From Omnitrophica WOR_2 bacterium RIFCSPLOWO2_01_FULL_41_12 (GTDB lineage: Bacteria; Omnitrophota; Gorgyraeia; Gygaellales; Profunditerraquicolaceae): DNA of 9,691 nt. Location of the stretch: the NCBI GenBank assembly GCA_001805765.1, contig MHGW01000024.1, positions 16,902 to 26,592 on the forward strand, written 5' to 3'. Under the pieces are notes generated by a model, which was not told where the DNA came from, did no database searches, and worked only from the letters and a program-made list of their open reading frames with translations. The position numbers and the translations under genes are program-made. Below are positions 1 to 6,942 of the stretch, piece after piece (position 1 is the stretch's first letter; each line of letters starts with the position of its first letter).

Positions 1-3
1 CAT
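1..3 (-). CDS. Start codon of a downstream gene, cut by the window edge
   Basis: Reading the minus strand, an ATG occupies the last three bases of the window. It sits 5 nt after a perfect GGAGG Shine-Dalgarno core and downstream of a near-consensus promoter, so it is very probably the start of a real gene. Only the start codon is visible, so nothing can be said about the product. It lies 33 nt beyond the lhgO stop and has the clearest ribosome site of any gene here, which suggests strong translation. Confidence 0.55.
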
Positions 4-8
4 ATTAA

Positions 9-13
9 CCTCC
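9..13 (-). promoter_or_regulatory. Strong Shine-Dalgarno for the edge gene
   Basis: The + strand reads CCTCC, so the minus-strand mRNA reads GGAGG, followed by TTAAT and ATG. Core and 5-nt spacing are near ideal. The other genes in this window have only weak or partial ribosome sites, so this one stands out and supports the ATG at the edge as a genuine start. Confidence 0.65.
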
Positions 14-35
14 GTGTTTTAGGATTTTAGGGTTT

Positions 36-64
36 ATTATAATATATGACTTATACTTTGTAAA
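36..64 (-). promoter_or_regulatory. Sigma-70-type promoter for the edge gene
   Basis: On the minus strand, TTTACA (59-64, 5 of 6 matches to TTGACA) is separated by exactly 17 bp (42-58) from a perfect TATAAT (36-41). The spacer is AT-rich. The promoter lies inside the last codons of lhgO, with the -10 overlapping its TAA stop. Transcription would start near position 28-30, giving a leader of about 25 nt that carries the GGAGG site. This implies the gene beyond the edge starts its own transcript, although read-through from lhgO is also possible because no terminator is seen. The call rests on sequence match only. Confidence 0.6.
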
Positions 65-1164
65 TTGGAAACTATTCTTGCGATAGACAATGCGCTGGTC
101 AGGCCCGGAGATTCAATACCGATAAGATTAATCAATCCGCACAAGCCATTATCAGCCTCATCTTTAATCATAAAATCCCGAAAGCCCTCTTTCGGCCCTT
201 GCAGTTTCGGCCTGATGCCAGAAGTATCCGGGGTAAGGTCGTCTAATTTAACAAAGGGGAGGAATTGTTTTACGCTTTCATAAAAAATTTTCTTTTTAGA
301 CTCATCTATACTATAATCTAGCTTTTCCACATATGCATCATCCGGCCCTAAACGTAAACCCCCGGCCAAATCCAAGGTAGCATGTATGCCTAATCCTGCG
401 CGGTCTTCTTTGGGCACAGGATATACCAAGTGATTAATCAACTTGCCTAAAGAATGCCTTACGCGAAAATAATCGCCTTTACAGTATTTTAATTTATATT
501 CATCTTTTATCAATCCTGCCAGGGCCGATACTTTATCGGAATTTAAACCGGCACAATTTATCAATACCCGGGTAAAAAATTTAAAACTCCCTTCTCTTTT
601 ATCTTGCACTGTAACTGCAAAACCATCTTTTTCTTTATCTATGCCTATTAATTCTGTGTTATAAGCAATCTGGCCACCAGAGCCCGTAAATTGCGCCACT
701 AAATTTTCCATAAACTTATGTGCATCCAGGATTCCCGTGGAAGGAGAATAAATCGCTGCCTTAGCCTTTATGTTTGGCTCAAGTCCTCTAATCTCATTTT
801 CCAGGATAAACCTCAAATCTACTAACCCGTTTCCTAAGGCGTGTTGATAAAGATTTTCTAAATCCTTAACCTCATTATCATTAATCGCTACAATCAGTTT
901 TCCTATATTTTTGTAAGGGATTTTCTGCTGGCGCAAAAATTCATAGAGTAAATGTTTTCCTTCTATACAGGTGCGCGTTTTTAGGGAATTTTTGGGATAA
1001 TAAATACCGGCGTGGATTACCTCGCTGTTTCTGGAACTGGTCTCTTGTCCTATGTAAGGATTTTTTTCAATGACCAAGACATCTTTGTGCTCTTTAGATA
1101 ATTCAAGAGCCACAGCCAGACCAACAACACCAGCTCCGACAATAGTAATTTCTGTCTTTTCCAC
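37..1164 (-). CDS. lhgO: FAD-dependent oxidoreductase, L-2-hydroxyglutarate oxidase (LhgO) family
   Basis: A 375-residue flavoprotein of the DAO/LhgO family. Seen: an N-terminal Rossmann motif VGAGVVGL at residues 9-16 with Glu33 closing the FAD ribose site; the family block RNSEVIHAGIYYP at 45-57; NCAGLNSD near 203-210; GIHATLDLAGGLRLGPD near 259-275; GIRPKLQGP at 316-324; and the C-terminal FAD-binding IGIESPGLTSALSIA at 348-362. Known members oxidise L-2-hydroxyglutarate to 2-oxoglutarate, a metabolite-repair step, passing electrons to the quinone pool or oxygen. This is the shorter form (E. coli LhgO is about 420 residues) with a GIRPKL segment, so the exact substrate is less certain than the fold. 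The start is GTG at 1164-1162, 8 nt after the purF stop. It has no clear Shine-Dalgarno, so translation probably depends on ribosomes leaving purF. Its place beside GltBD and glutamine-using enzymes fits a role around 2-oxoglutarate, but that is inference. Confidence 0.85.
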   Translation of the reverse strand: MEKTEITIVGAGVVGLAVALELSKEHKDVLVIEKNPYIGQETSSRNSEVIHAGIYYPKNSLKTRTCIEGKHLLYEFLRQQKIPYKNIGKLIVAINDNEVKDLENLYQHALGNGLVDLRFILENEIRGLEPNIKAKAAIYSPSTGILDAHKFMENLVAQFTGSGGQIAYNTELIGIDKEKDGFAVTVQDKREGSFKFFTRVLINCAGLNSDKVSALAGLIKDEYKLKYCKGDYFRVRHSLGKLINHLVYPVPKEDRAGLGIHATLDLAGGLRLGPDDAYVEKLDYSIDESKKKIFYESVKQFLPFVKLDDLTPDTSGIRPKLQGPKEGFRDFMIKDEADNGLCGLINLIGIESPGLTSALSIARIVSNLQSISHIL

Positions 1165-1172
1165 GGTAATTA

Positions 1173-2540
1173 TTATTCCAAAATCTCTTTGGATAAACGA
1201 CTGGAGGGCTTGAGAGGATAATTCCCCGTATAGCAGGCAGTGCAGAAATTTTCCTTAGGTAAAGGCATAGAATTAAGCATGCCCTCAAGGCTTAAATACT
1301 CAAGGGTGTCTACGCCGATAAACTCGCGAATCCAGTCAATACTATGTTTGGCGGCAATGAGTTCTTTTCTGGTGGGAAAATCAATGCCGTAGAAACAGGG
1401 AAATCTTAATGGCGGGCAACTGATGCGCATATGCACCTGTTTTGCCCCTGCTTCGCGCAAAGTTTTTACCCGGGCCCTGCTGGTAGTGCCGCGCACAATG
1501 GAATCTTCTATTACTGCTACGCGCCTACCCCGTAGAACTTCTTTTACTGCATTCAGCTTAACCTTGACCCGAAAATCCCGCACTATTTGGCTGGGTTGAA
1601 TAAAGGTGCGGCCGATATAGTGGTTACGAATCATGCCTAAATCATAAGGAATACCGCAGGCCTTGGAAAAACCTAATGCGGCATAGGTGCCGGAATCAGG
1701 AATAGGCATAACCAGGTCTGCCTCAACCGGAAATTCTTTGGCTAATTGTTCGCCTAACTTTTTGCGCGCCAGATATACATTATGGCCAAAGATATTGCTG
1801 TCTGGACGGGAAAAATAAATATATTCAAAGATACAAAAGGCGCAACGGGTTTTGGGAAAAGGTTTGAGGGATTCTATTTTATCTTTATGGATAAAAAGGA
1901 TCTCGCCCGGCTCTACATCCCTGATATACTGCGCGCCGATTAAATCCAGGGCGCAGGTTTCGCTGGCTAAGATATATGCGCCGTCTAATTTTCCTAAACA
2001 AAGCGGGCGCCAGCCAAAGGTATCCCTGCAGCCAATAAGAATGTCATTGAACATTAAAACTAAGGAAAAAGCGCCCTTTAACTGCGAAAGGGCCCAGACC
2101 ATCGCAGACTGATATTCCTTTTGCGGGCTATGCGCTAATAAATGCGCGATGACCTCTGAATCCATCGTGGTTTGAAAAATTGCGCCCTTTTCTTCCAGTT
2201 CTTTTCTTAAACCTAAGGCATTAATGAGATTTCCATTATGGGCAATGGCAATATTGCCATTTTTTGATTTTACTAAAAATGGCTGGACATTCTTAACATT
2301 ACTGCTTCCGGTAGTAGAATAGCGCACATGTCCCACAGCCAGTTCTCCGCGTAAATCATGAATTATTTCCTCATTAAAAACATCGCTGACTAAGCCTAAG
2401 GCTTTATGCAGGAATATCTTTTTGCCATTGCTACTGACTATGCCTGCGGCTTCCTCTCCTCTATGCTGCAGGGCATAAAGGCCTAAATAGGTGAGCCTGG
2501 CTGCGTCTTTATGGGGATAGATTCCGAATATTCCACACAT
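1173..2540 (-). CDS. purF: Amidophosphoribosyltransferase (glutamine PRPP amidotransferase)
   Basis: A 455-residue PurF that makes 5-phosphoribosylamine from PRPP and glutamine, the first committed step of purine synthesis. The N-terminal class II (Ntn) glutaminase domain begins MCGIFG, so the nucleophile Cys2 directly follows the initiator Met and no propeptide needs removal. LQHRGEEAAGI lies at 24-34, HVRYSTTG at 71-78 and HNGNL at 101-105. The C-terminal phosphoribosyltransferase domain has the PRPP loop VIEDSIVRGTTS at 343-354; the first acidic residue is Glu where Asp is more usual, a conservative change. Cys236, Cys382, Cys433 and Cys436 match the four [4Fe-4S] ligands of the Bacillus subtilis enzyme, so this is the oxygen-sensitive iron-sulfur type rather than the cluster-free E. 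coli type. The ATG at 2540-2538 is 5 nt past the carB1 stop. A GAGGT lies about 12 nt upstream, rather far for a good ribosome site, so coupling to carB1 is likely. Confidence 0.96.
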   Translation of the reverse strand: MCGIFGIYPHKDAARLTYLGLYALQHRGEEAAGIVSSNGKKIFLHKALGLVSDVFNEEIIHDLRGELAVGHVRYSTTGSSNVKNVQPFLVKSKNGNIAIAHNGNLINALGLRKELEEKGAIFQTTMDSEVIAHLLAHSPQKEYQSAMVWALSQLKGAFSLVLMFNDILIGCRDTFGWRPLCLGKLDGAYILASETCALDLIGAQYIRDVEPGEILFIHKDKIESLKPFPKTRCAFCIFEYIYFSRPDSNIFGHNVYLARKKLGEQLAKEFPVEADLVMPIPDSGTYAALGFSKACGIPYDLGMIRNHYIGRTFIQPSQIVRDFRVKVKLNAVKEVLRGRRVAVIEDSIVRGTTSRARVKTLREAGAKQVHMRISCPPLRFPCFYGIDFPTRKELIAAKHSIDWIREFIGVDTLEYLSLEGMLNSMPLPKENFCTACYTGNYPLKPSSRLSKEILE

Positions 2541-2545
2541 GGTCT

Positions 2546-4192
2546 TTAACTTACCTCGCTATTTTCCATTTCATAGGTAGAATAATAATAAGGTGTATAT
2601 GCCTTAAATTCCGCAGCGCAAGTATCTACCAGTTTAAAACTCGGTTCTATTCCTAATGATTTGCGCCAGGAAGAGATCTCTTCTTCTTTTTTTTGTAAAA
2701 GGCCTGCCAATTGCCGGTCAGAAAAGCCAAATTGTTTGGCGGTAGACAACATTTCTTTAGTCAGATTATCTTTCTTTTGCAAAATCTGGATTTCTAATTC
2801 TATGATTTCTTTTATGTTCTGTAAAAACCAGCGGTCAATTTTAGTCAGCGCGTAAATCTTCTCCATATCCATACCGATTCTAAAGGCATCGCCTAAATAA
2901 AATATCCTTTCGGCATTGGGTATCCTTAACCTTTGATAAATTACTTCTGGATCCGTAGTGATGCTTTCCAGGCCAAACTTTTTTATTTCTAAAGAGCGCA
3001 GGCCCTTCTGTAATGCCTCTTTAAAAGTCCTGCCAATAGCCATGGCCTCACCCACAGATTTCATGGATACGGTTAATGTAGGGTCTGCCGAAGGAAACTT
3101 TTCAAAAGTAAAACGCGGGATTTTTACCACACAGTAATCAATTGCCGGCTCAAAACAAGCAGGGGTTTCTTTGGTAATATCATTGGGGATTTCATCCAAG
3201 GTATAACCTACTGCCAATTTTGCGGCAATCTTGGCAATGGGAAAACCCGTGGCCTTGGAGGCAAGAGCAGAACTCCGGGAAACCCTGGGATTCATTTCAA
3301 TAATCACCATCCGGCCAGTTTCAGGATGCACGGCAAACTGGATATTTGAACCGCCAGTCTCCACACCGATCTCTCTGATACAGGCAATCGCCGCATCTCT
3401 CATCTTTTGATATTCTTTATCGGTTAAGGTCTGTACTGGTGCTACTGTAATGCTATCCCCAGTATGAATGCCCATGGGGTCAAAATTTTCAATAGAGCAG
3501 ATAATCACTACATTATCCTTGATATCCCGCATCACCTCTAATTCAAACTCCTTCCAACCAATCACTGACTCTTCAATAAGGATCTCGCTAATCATACTAG
3601 ATTCCAAGCCGCGCTTGGCCAAATCTTTAAAATTTTGCAGATTATAGGCCACGCTTCCGCCAGTGCCGCCCAAGGTAAAACTGGGCCGGATGATTACGGG
3701 AAATCCTATTTTTTTTGCCACTTTAAACGCCTCTTTTAAACTATACGCCCTATCGCTTTGCGGTAAATCCAAGCCGATTTTTCGCATTGACTCTTTAAAT
3801 AAATGCCTGTCTTCGCCTTTTTTAATGGACTTTATGTTTGCGCCAATAGTCTGGACTTTATATTTTTTTAAAACGCCTTTTTTGGCTAATTCCACTGCCA
3901 GGTTTAAAGCGGTCTGGCCGCCTAAAGTGGGCAGCAACGCATCCGGCCTTTCTTTGGCAATAATCTTGGTTAATGCTTGCGTAGTTAAAGGTTCAATATA
4001 GGTCTTATCCACCATCTCTGGATCTGTCATAATGGTAGCGGGGTTGGAATTTACCAAAACTACTGTAAAACCCTCCTGCTTTAAAACCTTGCAGGCCTGG
4101 GTTCCGGAATAATCAAATTCGCAGGCCTGGCTGATGACAATCGGTCCTGATCCAATGATTAAAATCTTTTTGATATCAGTTCTTTTTGGCAT
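2546..4192 (-). CDS. carB: Carbamoyl-phosphate synthase large subunit, N-terminal half (split CarB1)
   Basis: A 548-residue protein matching only the first half of CarB (about 1070 residues in E. coli). Seen: the ATP-grasp carboxyphosphate domain with GSGPIVISQACEFDYSG at 14-30, NSNPATIMTDP at 48-58, PTLGGQTALN at 88-97, RPSFTLGGTGG at 169-179 and IIEMNPRVSRSSALASKATG at 297-316; then the helical oligomerisation domain (about 400-540) ending CAAEFKAYTPYYYSTYE. The stop falls where full-length CarB passes into its second ATP-grasp domain, so the carbamoyl-phosphate-forming and allosteric domains are missing. This half should phosphorylate bicarbonate and condense it with ammonia from CarA; a separate CarB2 would have to complete carbamoyl phosphate synthesis for pyrimidines and arginine. 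Split CarB proteins are known in Aquifex and in methanogens such as Methanocaldococcus. The ATG at 4192-4190 overlaps the end of carA by 17 nt in another frame, which implies tight coupling. purF follows after 5 nt, so carB2 is not adjacent. Confidence 0.93.
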   Translation of the reverse strand: MPKRTDIKKILIIGSGPIVISQACEFDYSGTQACKVLKQEGFTVVLVNSNPATIMTDPEMVDKTYIEPLTTQALTKIIAKERPDALLPTLGGQTALNLAVELAKKGVLKKYKVQTIGANIKSIKKGEDRHLFKESMRKIGLDLPQSDRAYSLKEAFKVAKKIGFPVIIRPSFTLGGTGGSVAYNLQNFKDLAKRGLESSMISEILIEESVIGWKEFELEVMRDIKDNVVIICSIENFDPMGIHTGDSITVAPVQTLTDKEYQKMRDAAIACIREIGVETGGSNIQFAVHPETGRMVIIEMNPRVSRSSALASKATGFPIAKIAAKLAVGYTLDEIPNDITKETPACFEPAIDYCVVKIPRFTFEKFPSADPTLTVSMKSVGEAMAIGRTFKEALQKGLRSLEIKKFGLESITTDPEVIYQRLRIPNAERIFYLGDAFRIGMDMEKIYALTKIDRWFLQNIKEIIELEIQILQKKDNLTKEMLSTAKQFGFSDRQLAGLLQKKEEEISSWRKSLGIEPSFKLVDTCAAEFKAYTPYYYSTYEMENSEVS

Positions 4193-5264
4193 TTTGCATC
4201 ATCTTTATAAAATCACCAAACAAATACTTGGCGTCATGTGGCCCGGGAGAGGCCTCAGGATGAAACTGCACGGAGAAAATGGGTAATTTTTTATGCCGCA
4301 TGCCTTCCAGCGTCTGATCATTTAAATTGATATGGGTTATTTCTATATCTTTTTTATTTAGAGAATCTATATCCACACAGAATCCGTGGTTTTGCACCGT
4401 GATAGAAACCTTACCGGTCTTTAAGTCTTTTACCGGATGATTTGCGCCGTGATGGCCAAATTTAAGTTTGTAGGTCTTCCCTCCTAAGCCCAAGCCTAAC
4501 ATCTGATGGCCCAAACAAATCCCAAAAATCGGTAACCTACCAATAAGTTTTTTTGTCGTCTCTATAACATAAAGCACTGCTGCCGGGTCTCCCGGGCCGT
4601 TAGAGAGCAATAAACCATCCGGCTTTATTTTAAGAATTTCATCCGCACCTGTATTTGCCGGTAGAACAATCACCTGGCAATTATGTTTCAAAAGCTCTCT
4701 TAGGATATTGTATTTTACTCCACAGTCAAGCACAGCTACCTTATATTTTCCCTTTGCCTGCGACCAGATATATTTTTTCTGTACACTCACCTCTTTTACC
4801 AAATCTTTGCCTAATAACCCGCTTGAATTTCTGGCCTTCTCTATTAAACTCTGCTCATCGTAATCTATCGTAGATAAAATTGCTTTCATTGCTCCGGCCT
4901 GCCTGATATGTAAAGTCAAAGCCCGGGTATCCAAGCCCTCCACTCCTAAAATATTATTTTCTTTCAGATAATCGCCTAAGGATTTTTCTTTGCGCCAATT
5001 ACTGGCGAGTTTACTGAATTCTTTCACTAAAAAACCTTCCACAAAAGGATGGGCGGATTCTACATCTTCAGAATTTACCCCATAATTACCAATCAAGGGG
5101 TAAGTCATGGCCACAATCTGGCCCTTATAGGAGGGGTCGGTAAGTATCTCCTGATAGCCGGCCATGCTGGTGTTAAAAACTACTTCACCTGATTTTTCAC
5201 CGCTTGCGCCGAAAGATCTCCCTCTAAAGATTTTTCCGTCTTCTAAGGCTAATATGGATTCCAT
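4176..5264 (-). CDS. carA: Carbamoyl-phosphate synthase small (glutaminase) subunit
   Basis: A 362-residue CarA of normal length that hydrolyses glutamine and channels ammonia to CarB. The N-terminal CPSase small-chain domain shows LEDGKIFRGRSFGA at 7-20, FNTSMAGYQEILTDPSYKGQ at 30-49 and TYPLIGNYG at 54-62. The C-terminal class I glutaminase domain shows SNGPGDP at 221-227, the nucleophile Cys250 in GICLGHQ, QNHGF at 291-295, and the other triad members His335 and Glu337 in SVQFHPEASPGP. All catalytic residues are present. The ATG at 5264-5262 comes 1 nt after the pyrG TAA stop. The upstream sequence offers only a weak GAAAGA-like ribosome site inside the pyrG end, so translation is probably coupled to pyrG. 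carB1 starts inside the carA tail, as is common for the two subunits of this complex. Confidence 0.96.
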   Translation of the reverse strand: MESILALEDGKIFRGRSFGASGEKSGEVVFNTSMAGYQEILTDPSYKGQIVAMTYPLIGNYGVNSEDVESAHPFVEGFLVKEFSKLASNWRKEKSLGDYLKENNILGVEGLDTRALTLHIRQAGAMKAILSTIDYDEQSLIEKARNSSGLLGKDLVKEVSVQKKYIWSQAKGKYKVAVLDCGVKYNILRELLKHNCQVIVLPANTGADEILKIKPDGLLLSNGPGDPAAVLYVIETTKKLIGRLPIFGICLGHQMLGLGLGGKTYKLKFGHHGANHPVKDLKTGKVSITVQNHGFCVDIDSLNKKDIEITHINLNDQTLEGMRHKKLPIFSVQFHPEASPGPHDAKYLFGDFIKMMQNAKKN

Positions 5265-5265
5265 T

Positions 5266-6870
5266 TTATTTTTGTCTTTCTAATGCGGCTTTAATAAATT
5301 CGCGAAATAATGGGTGGGCTTTATCCGGTTTGGATTTAAATTCCGGATGAAATTGCACGGCAATAAAAAAAGGGTGTTTTTTTAATTCTACTATTTCCAC
5401 CAGATTTTTCTTAGGGTAAATCCCAGAAAAAACCATGCCTTTCTTCTCAAATAATTTCTTATATTTATTATTAAACTCATAGCGGTGCCGGTGCCGTTCT
5501 AGAATCAGTTTCTTAGCGTATGTCAAACTCGCTAAGGTTTTATTTTTAATCCGGCAAGGATACACACCTAAACGCATGGTTCCGCCTAAATCCTTGACTT
5601 TTTTCTGTTCTTCTAACAAACTTACTACCGGGTATTTTGTCTTAGGCCTAAACTCTGTAGAGTTGGCTTGGGATAATCCACAGGCATTTCTGGCAAATTC
5701 AATCACTGCGCACTGCATACCCAGGCATAGCCCTAAAAAAGGGATCTTATTCACTCTAGCAAATTTAATGGCTTTGATCTTACCTTCTATTCCCCGATAG
5801 CCGAATCCGCCCGGCACAAGAATTCCGCAGATGTCCTGCAAAGATTTCTCTATGCTTCCTTTTTCCAGGTCTTCTGAATCCATTCTTTTAATTTCAATCC
5901 GACAATCATTATCAATGCCGGCATGCGCTAATGCCTCATATATGGATTTATAGGCGTCCTGATGGCCGATGTATTTGCCTACTACCGCAATACTCACTTT
6001 ATGCTTAGGGTCAAGCGCCTTGGTGACCACATTTTCTTCCCACTTTTTTAAATCCGAAGATTTACAGATTAAATTAAAATGGCTTAAGATTATCTCATCC
6101 AGAATCTGCTTTTTAAATTCTAAGGGGATCTGGTATATTGTCTCTACATCCCTGGCCTCAATTACTGCCCCCTTAGGGACATTACAGAATAAAGAGATTT
6201 TCTCTTTTACTTCCTGCGATAATGGCTTTTCCGTGCGGCAAATCAGGATATCCGGCTGAATTCCGATTTCCCGCAAAGTCCCGACGCTATGCTGTGTAGG
6301 CTTGGTCTTGATTTCTTCTGCGCATTTGATATAGGGAACTAAGGTTAAATGGATATAAAGCGTTTTATTGTAACCTACATCCAACCTGAACTGCCGCGCT
6401 GCCTCTAAAAACGGCAGGCTCTCAATATCACCCACTGTGCCGCCAATTTCCACAATCACAATCTCTGCCTTGGTTACTTCGCCCACCTTTTTTACCTTTT
6501 CTTTTATCTCATTAGTAATATGGGGAATAACCTGGATAGTCTTACCTAAATAATCTCCGCGCCTTTCCCGGGAAATCACGGCATTATAAACCTGGCCCGT
6601 AGTCAGATTATTAAATTTGGTGGTCTTAGCCTGGGTAAATCTCTCGTAATGGCCTAAGTCCAAATCTGTCTCTGCGCCGTCCTCAGTCACATAGACTTCA
6701 CCGTGCTGATAGGGATTCATCGTCCCGGGGTCAACATTGATGTAAGGGTCGCATTTCATCAGGGTTACTTTTAAGCCGCGCGACTCCAATAATCTGCCGA
6801 TAGAAGCACAGGTTATGCCTTTACCTAAACTGGAAATCACACCACCGGTAATAAAGATATATTTGGTCAT
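5266..6870 (-). CDS. pyrG: CTP synthase
   Basis: A 534-residue cytosolic CTP synthase of full length, converting UTP, ATP and glutamine to CTP. The N-terminal synthetase domain opens KYIFITGGVISSLGKG (3-18, phosphate loop at 9-18), followed by LMKCDPYINVDPGTMNP at 37-53 and HGEVYVTEDGAETDLDLGHY at 56-75, which are hallmark substrate and metal-binding segments. EIGGTVGDIES is at 141-151. The C-terminal class I glutaminase domain has LVPGGFGYRG at 351-360, nucleophile Cys382 in LGLCLGMQ, ERHRHRYEFN at 458-467, and His508/Glu510 in VQFHPEF. No key residue is missing. The ATG at 6870-6868 has AGGA 8 nt upstream. It follows a 68-nt leader with its own promoter and two candidate RNA hairpins, so it is probably the first gene of a unit with carA, carB1, purF and lhgO, joining CTP synthesis to pyrimidine and purine entry steps. 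Confidence 0.97.
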   Translation of the reverse strand: MTKYIFITGGVISSLGKGITCASIGRLLESRGLKVTLMKCDPYINVDPGTMNPYQHGEVYVTEDGAETDLDLGHYERFTQAKTTKFNNLTTGQVYNAVISRERRGDYLGKTIQVIPHITNEIKEKVKKVGEVTKAEIVIVEIGGTVGDIESLPFLEAARQFRLDVGYNKTLYIHLTLVPYIKCAEEIKTKPTQHSVGTLREIGIQPDILICRTEKPLSQEVKEKISLFCNVPKGAVIEARDVETIYQIPLEFKKQILDEIILSHFNLICKSSDLKKWEENVVTKALDPKHKVSIAVVGKYIGHQDAYKSIYEALAHAGIDNDCRIEIKRMDSEDLEKGSIEKSLQDICGILVPGGFGYRGIEGKIKAIKFARVNKIPFLGLCLGMQCAVIEFARNACGLSQANSTEFRPKTKYPVVSLLEEQKKVKDLGGTMRLGVYPCRIKNKTLASLTYAKKLILERHRHRYEFNNKYKKLFEKKGMVFSGIYPKKNLVEIVELKKHPFFIAVQFHPEFKSKPDKAHPLFREFIKAALERQK

Positions 6871-6878
6871 TTTTTTAA

Positions 6879-6914
6879 TCCTGGCAAGCGTATTATTGGC
6901 CAGGACAACGTCCT
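6879..6914 (-). promoter_or_regulatory. pyrG leader with two overlapping, mutually exclusive hairpins
   Basis: Seen in the minus-strand RNA: hairpin A pairs AGGAC (6914-6910) with GTCCT (6906-6902) across a GTT loop and can add a U-G and a C-G pair. Hairpin B pairs TCCTGGC (6905-6899) with GCCAGGA (6885-6879), seven perfect pairs around a 13-nt loop. B buries the AGGA that is the pyrG ribosome site. A and B share bases 6902-6905, so they cannot form together. B would repress pyrG translation and A would free the site. The start predicted from the nearby promoter (about 6909-6906) removes most of the upstream arm of A, so A could form only in transcripts reading through from gltD. The stems are visible; the switch is inference. 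Confidence 0.4.
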
Positions 6915-6942
6915 AGTATAGCATATTTTTTAAGGGAATCAA
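6915..6942 (-). promoter_or_regulatory. Sigma-70-type promoter for pyrG-carA-carB1-purF-lhgO
   Basis: On the minus strand TTGATT (6942-6937, 4 of 6 matches) and TATACT (6920-6915, 5 of 6) are separated by 16 bp. The -35 overlaps the gltD TGA stop (6941-6939), so gene end and promoter are packed together. The predicted start near 6909-6906 gives a leader of roughly 36-39 nt. There is no terminator between gltD and this site, so pyrG may be transcribed both from here and from the glt promoter outside the window. Confidence 0.55.

Noticed and set aside
10..36. Tandem CCTAAAAT / CCTAAAAC in the leader of the edge gene
   Set aside because: Only two 8-nt units in AT-rich DNA, too short to call a repeat element or binding site.
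3663..4001. Plus-strand open frames antisense to carB, pyrG, gltD and gltB (the longest about 110 codons)
   Set aside because: They resemble no protein I recognise, lie opposite conserved enzyme domains, and have no convincing start signals. They are shadow frames.
4091..4130. Direct repeat GCAGGCCTGG at 4091-4100 and 4121-4130
   Set aside because: Both copies encode the same Gln-Ala-Cys triplet of the carB motif (SQACEF and TQACKV) with the same codons, so it is a coding coincidence.
2546..4192. carB1 as a frameshifted or truncated pseudogene
   Set aside because: All motifs of the first half are intact, the stop falls at the natural domain linker, purF follows at operon spacing, and separate CarB halves exist in other organisms. 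It is treated as a functional split gene pending a search for carB2.
5480..5500. CGGTGC tandem repeat in pyrG
   Set aside because: It encodes the conserved ERHRHRYE segment of CTP synthase, where alternating Arg and His residues give the repeat.
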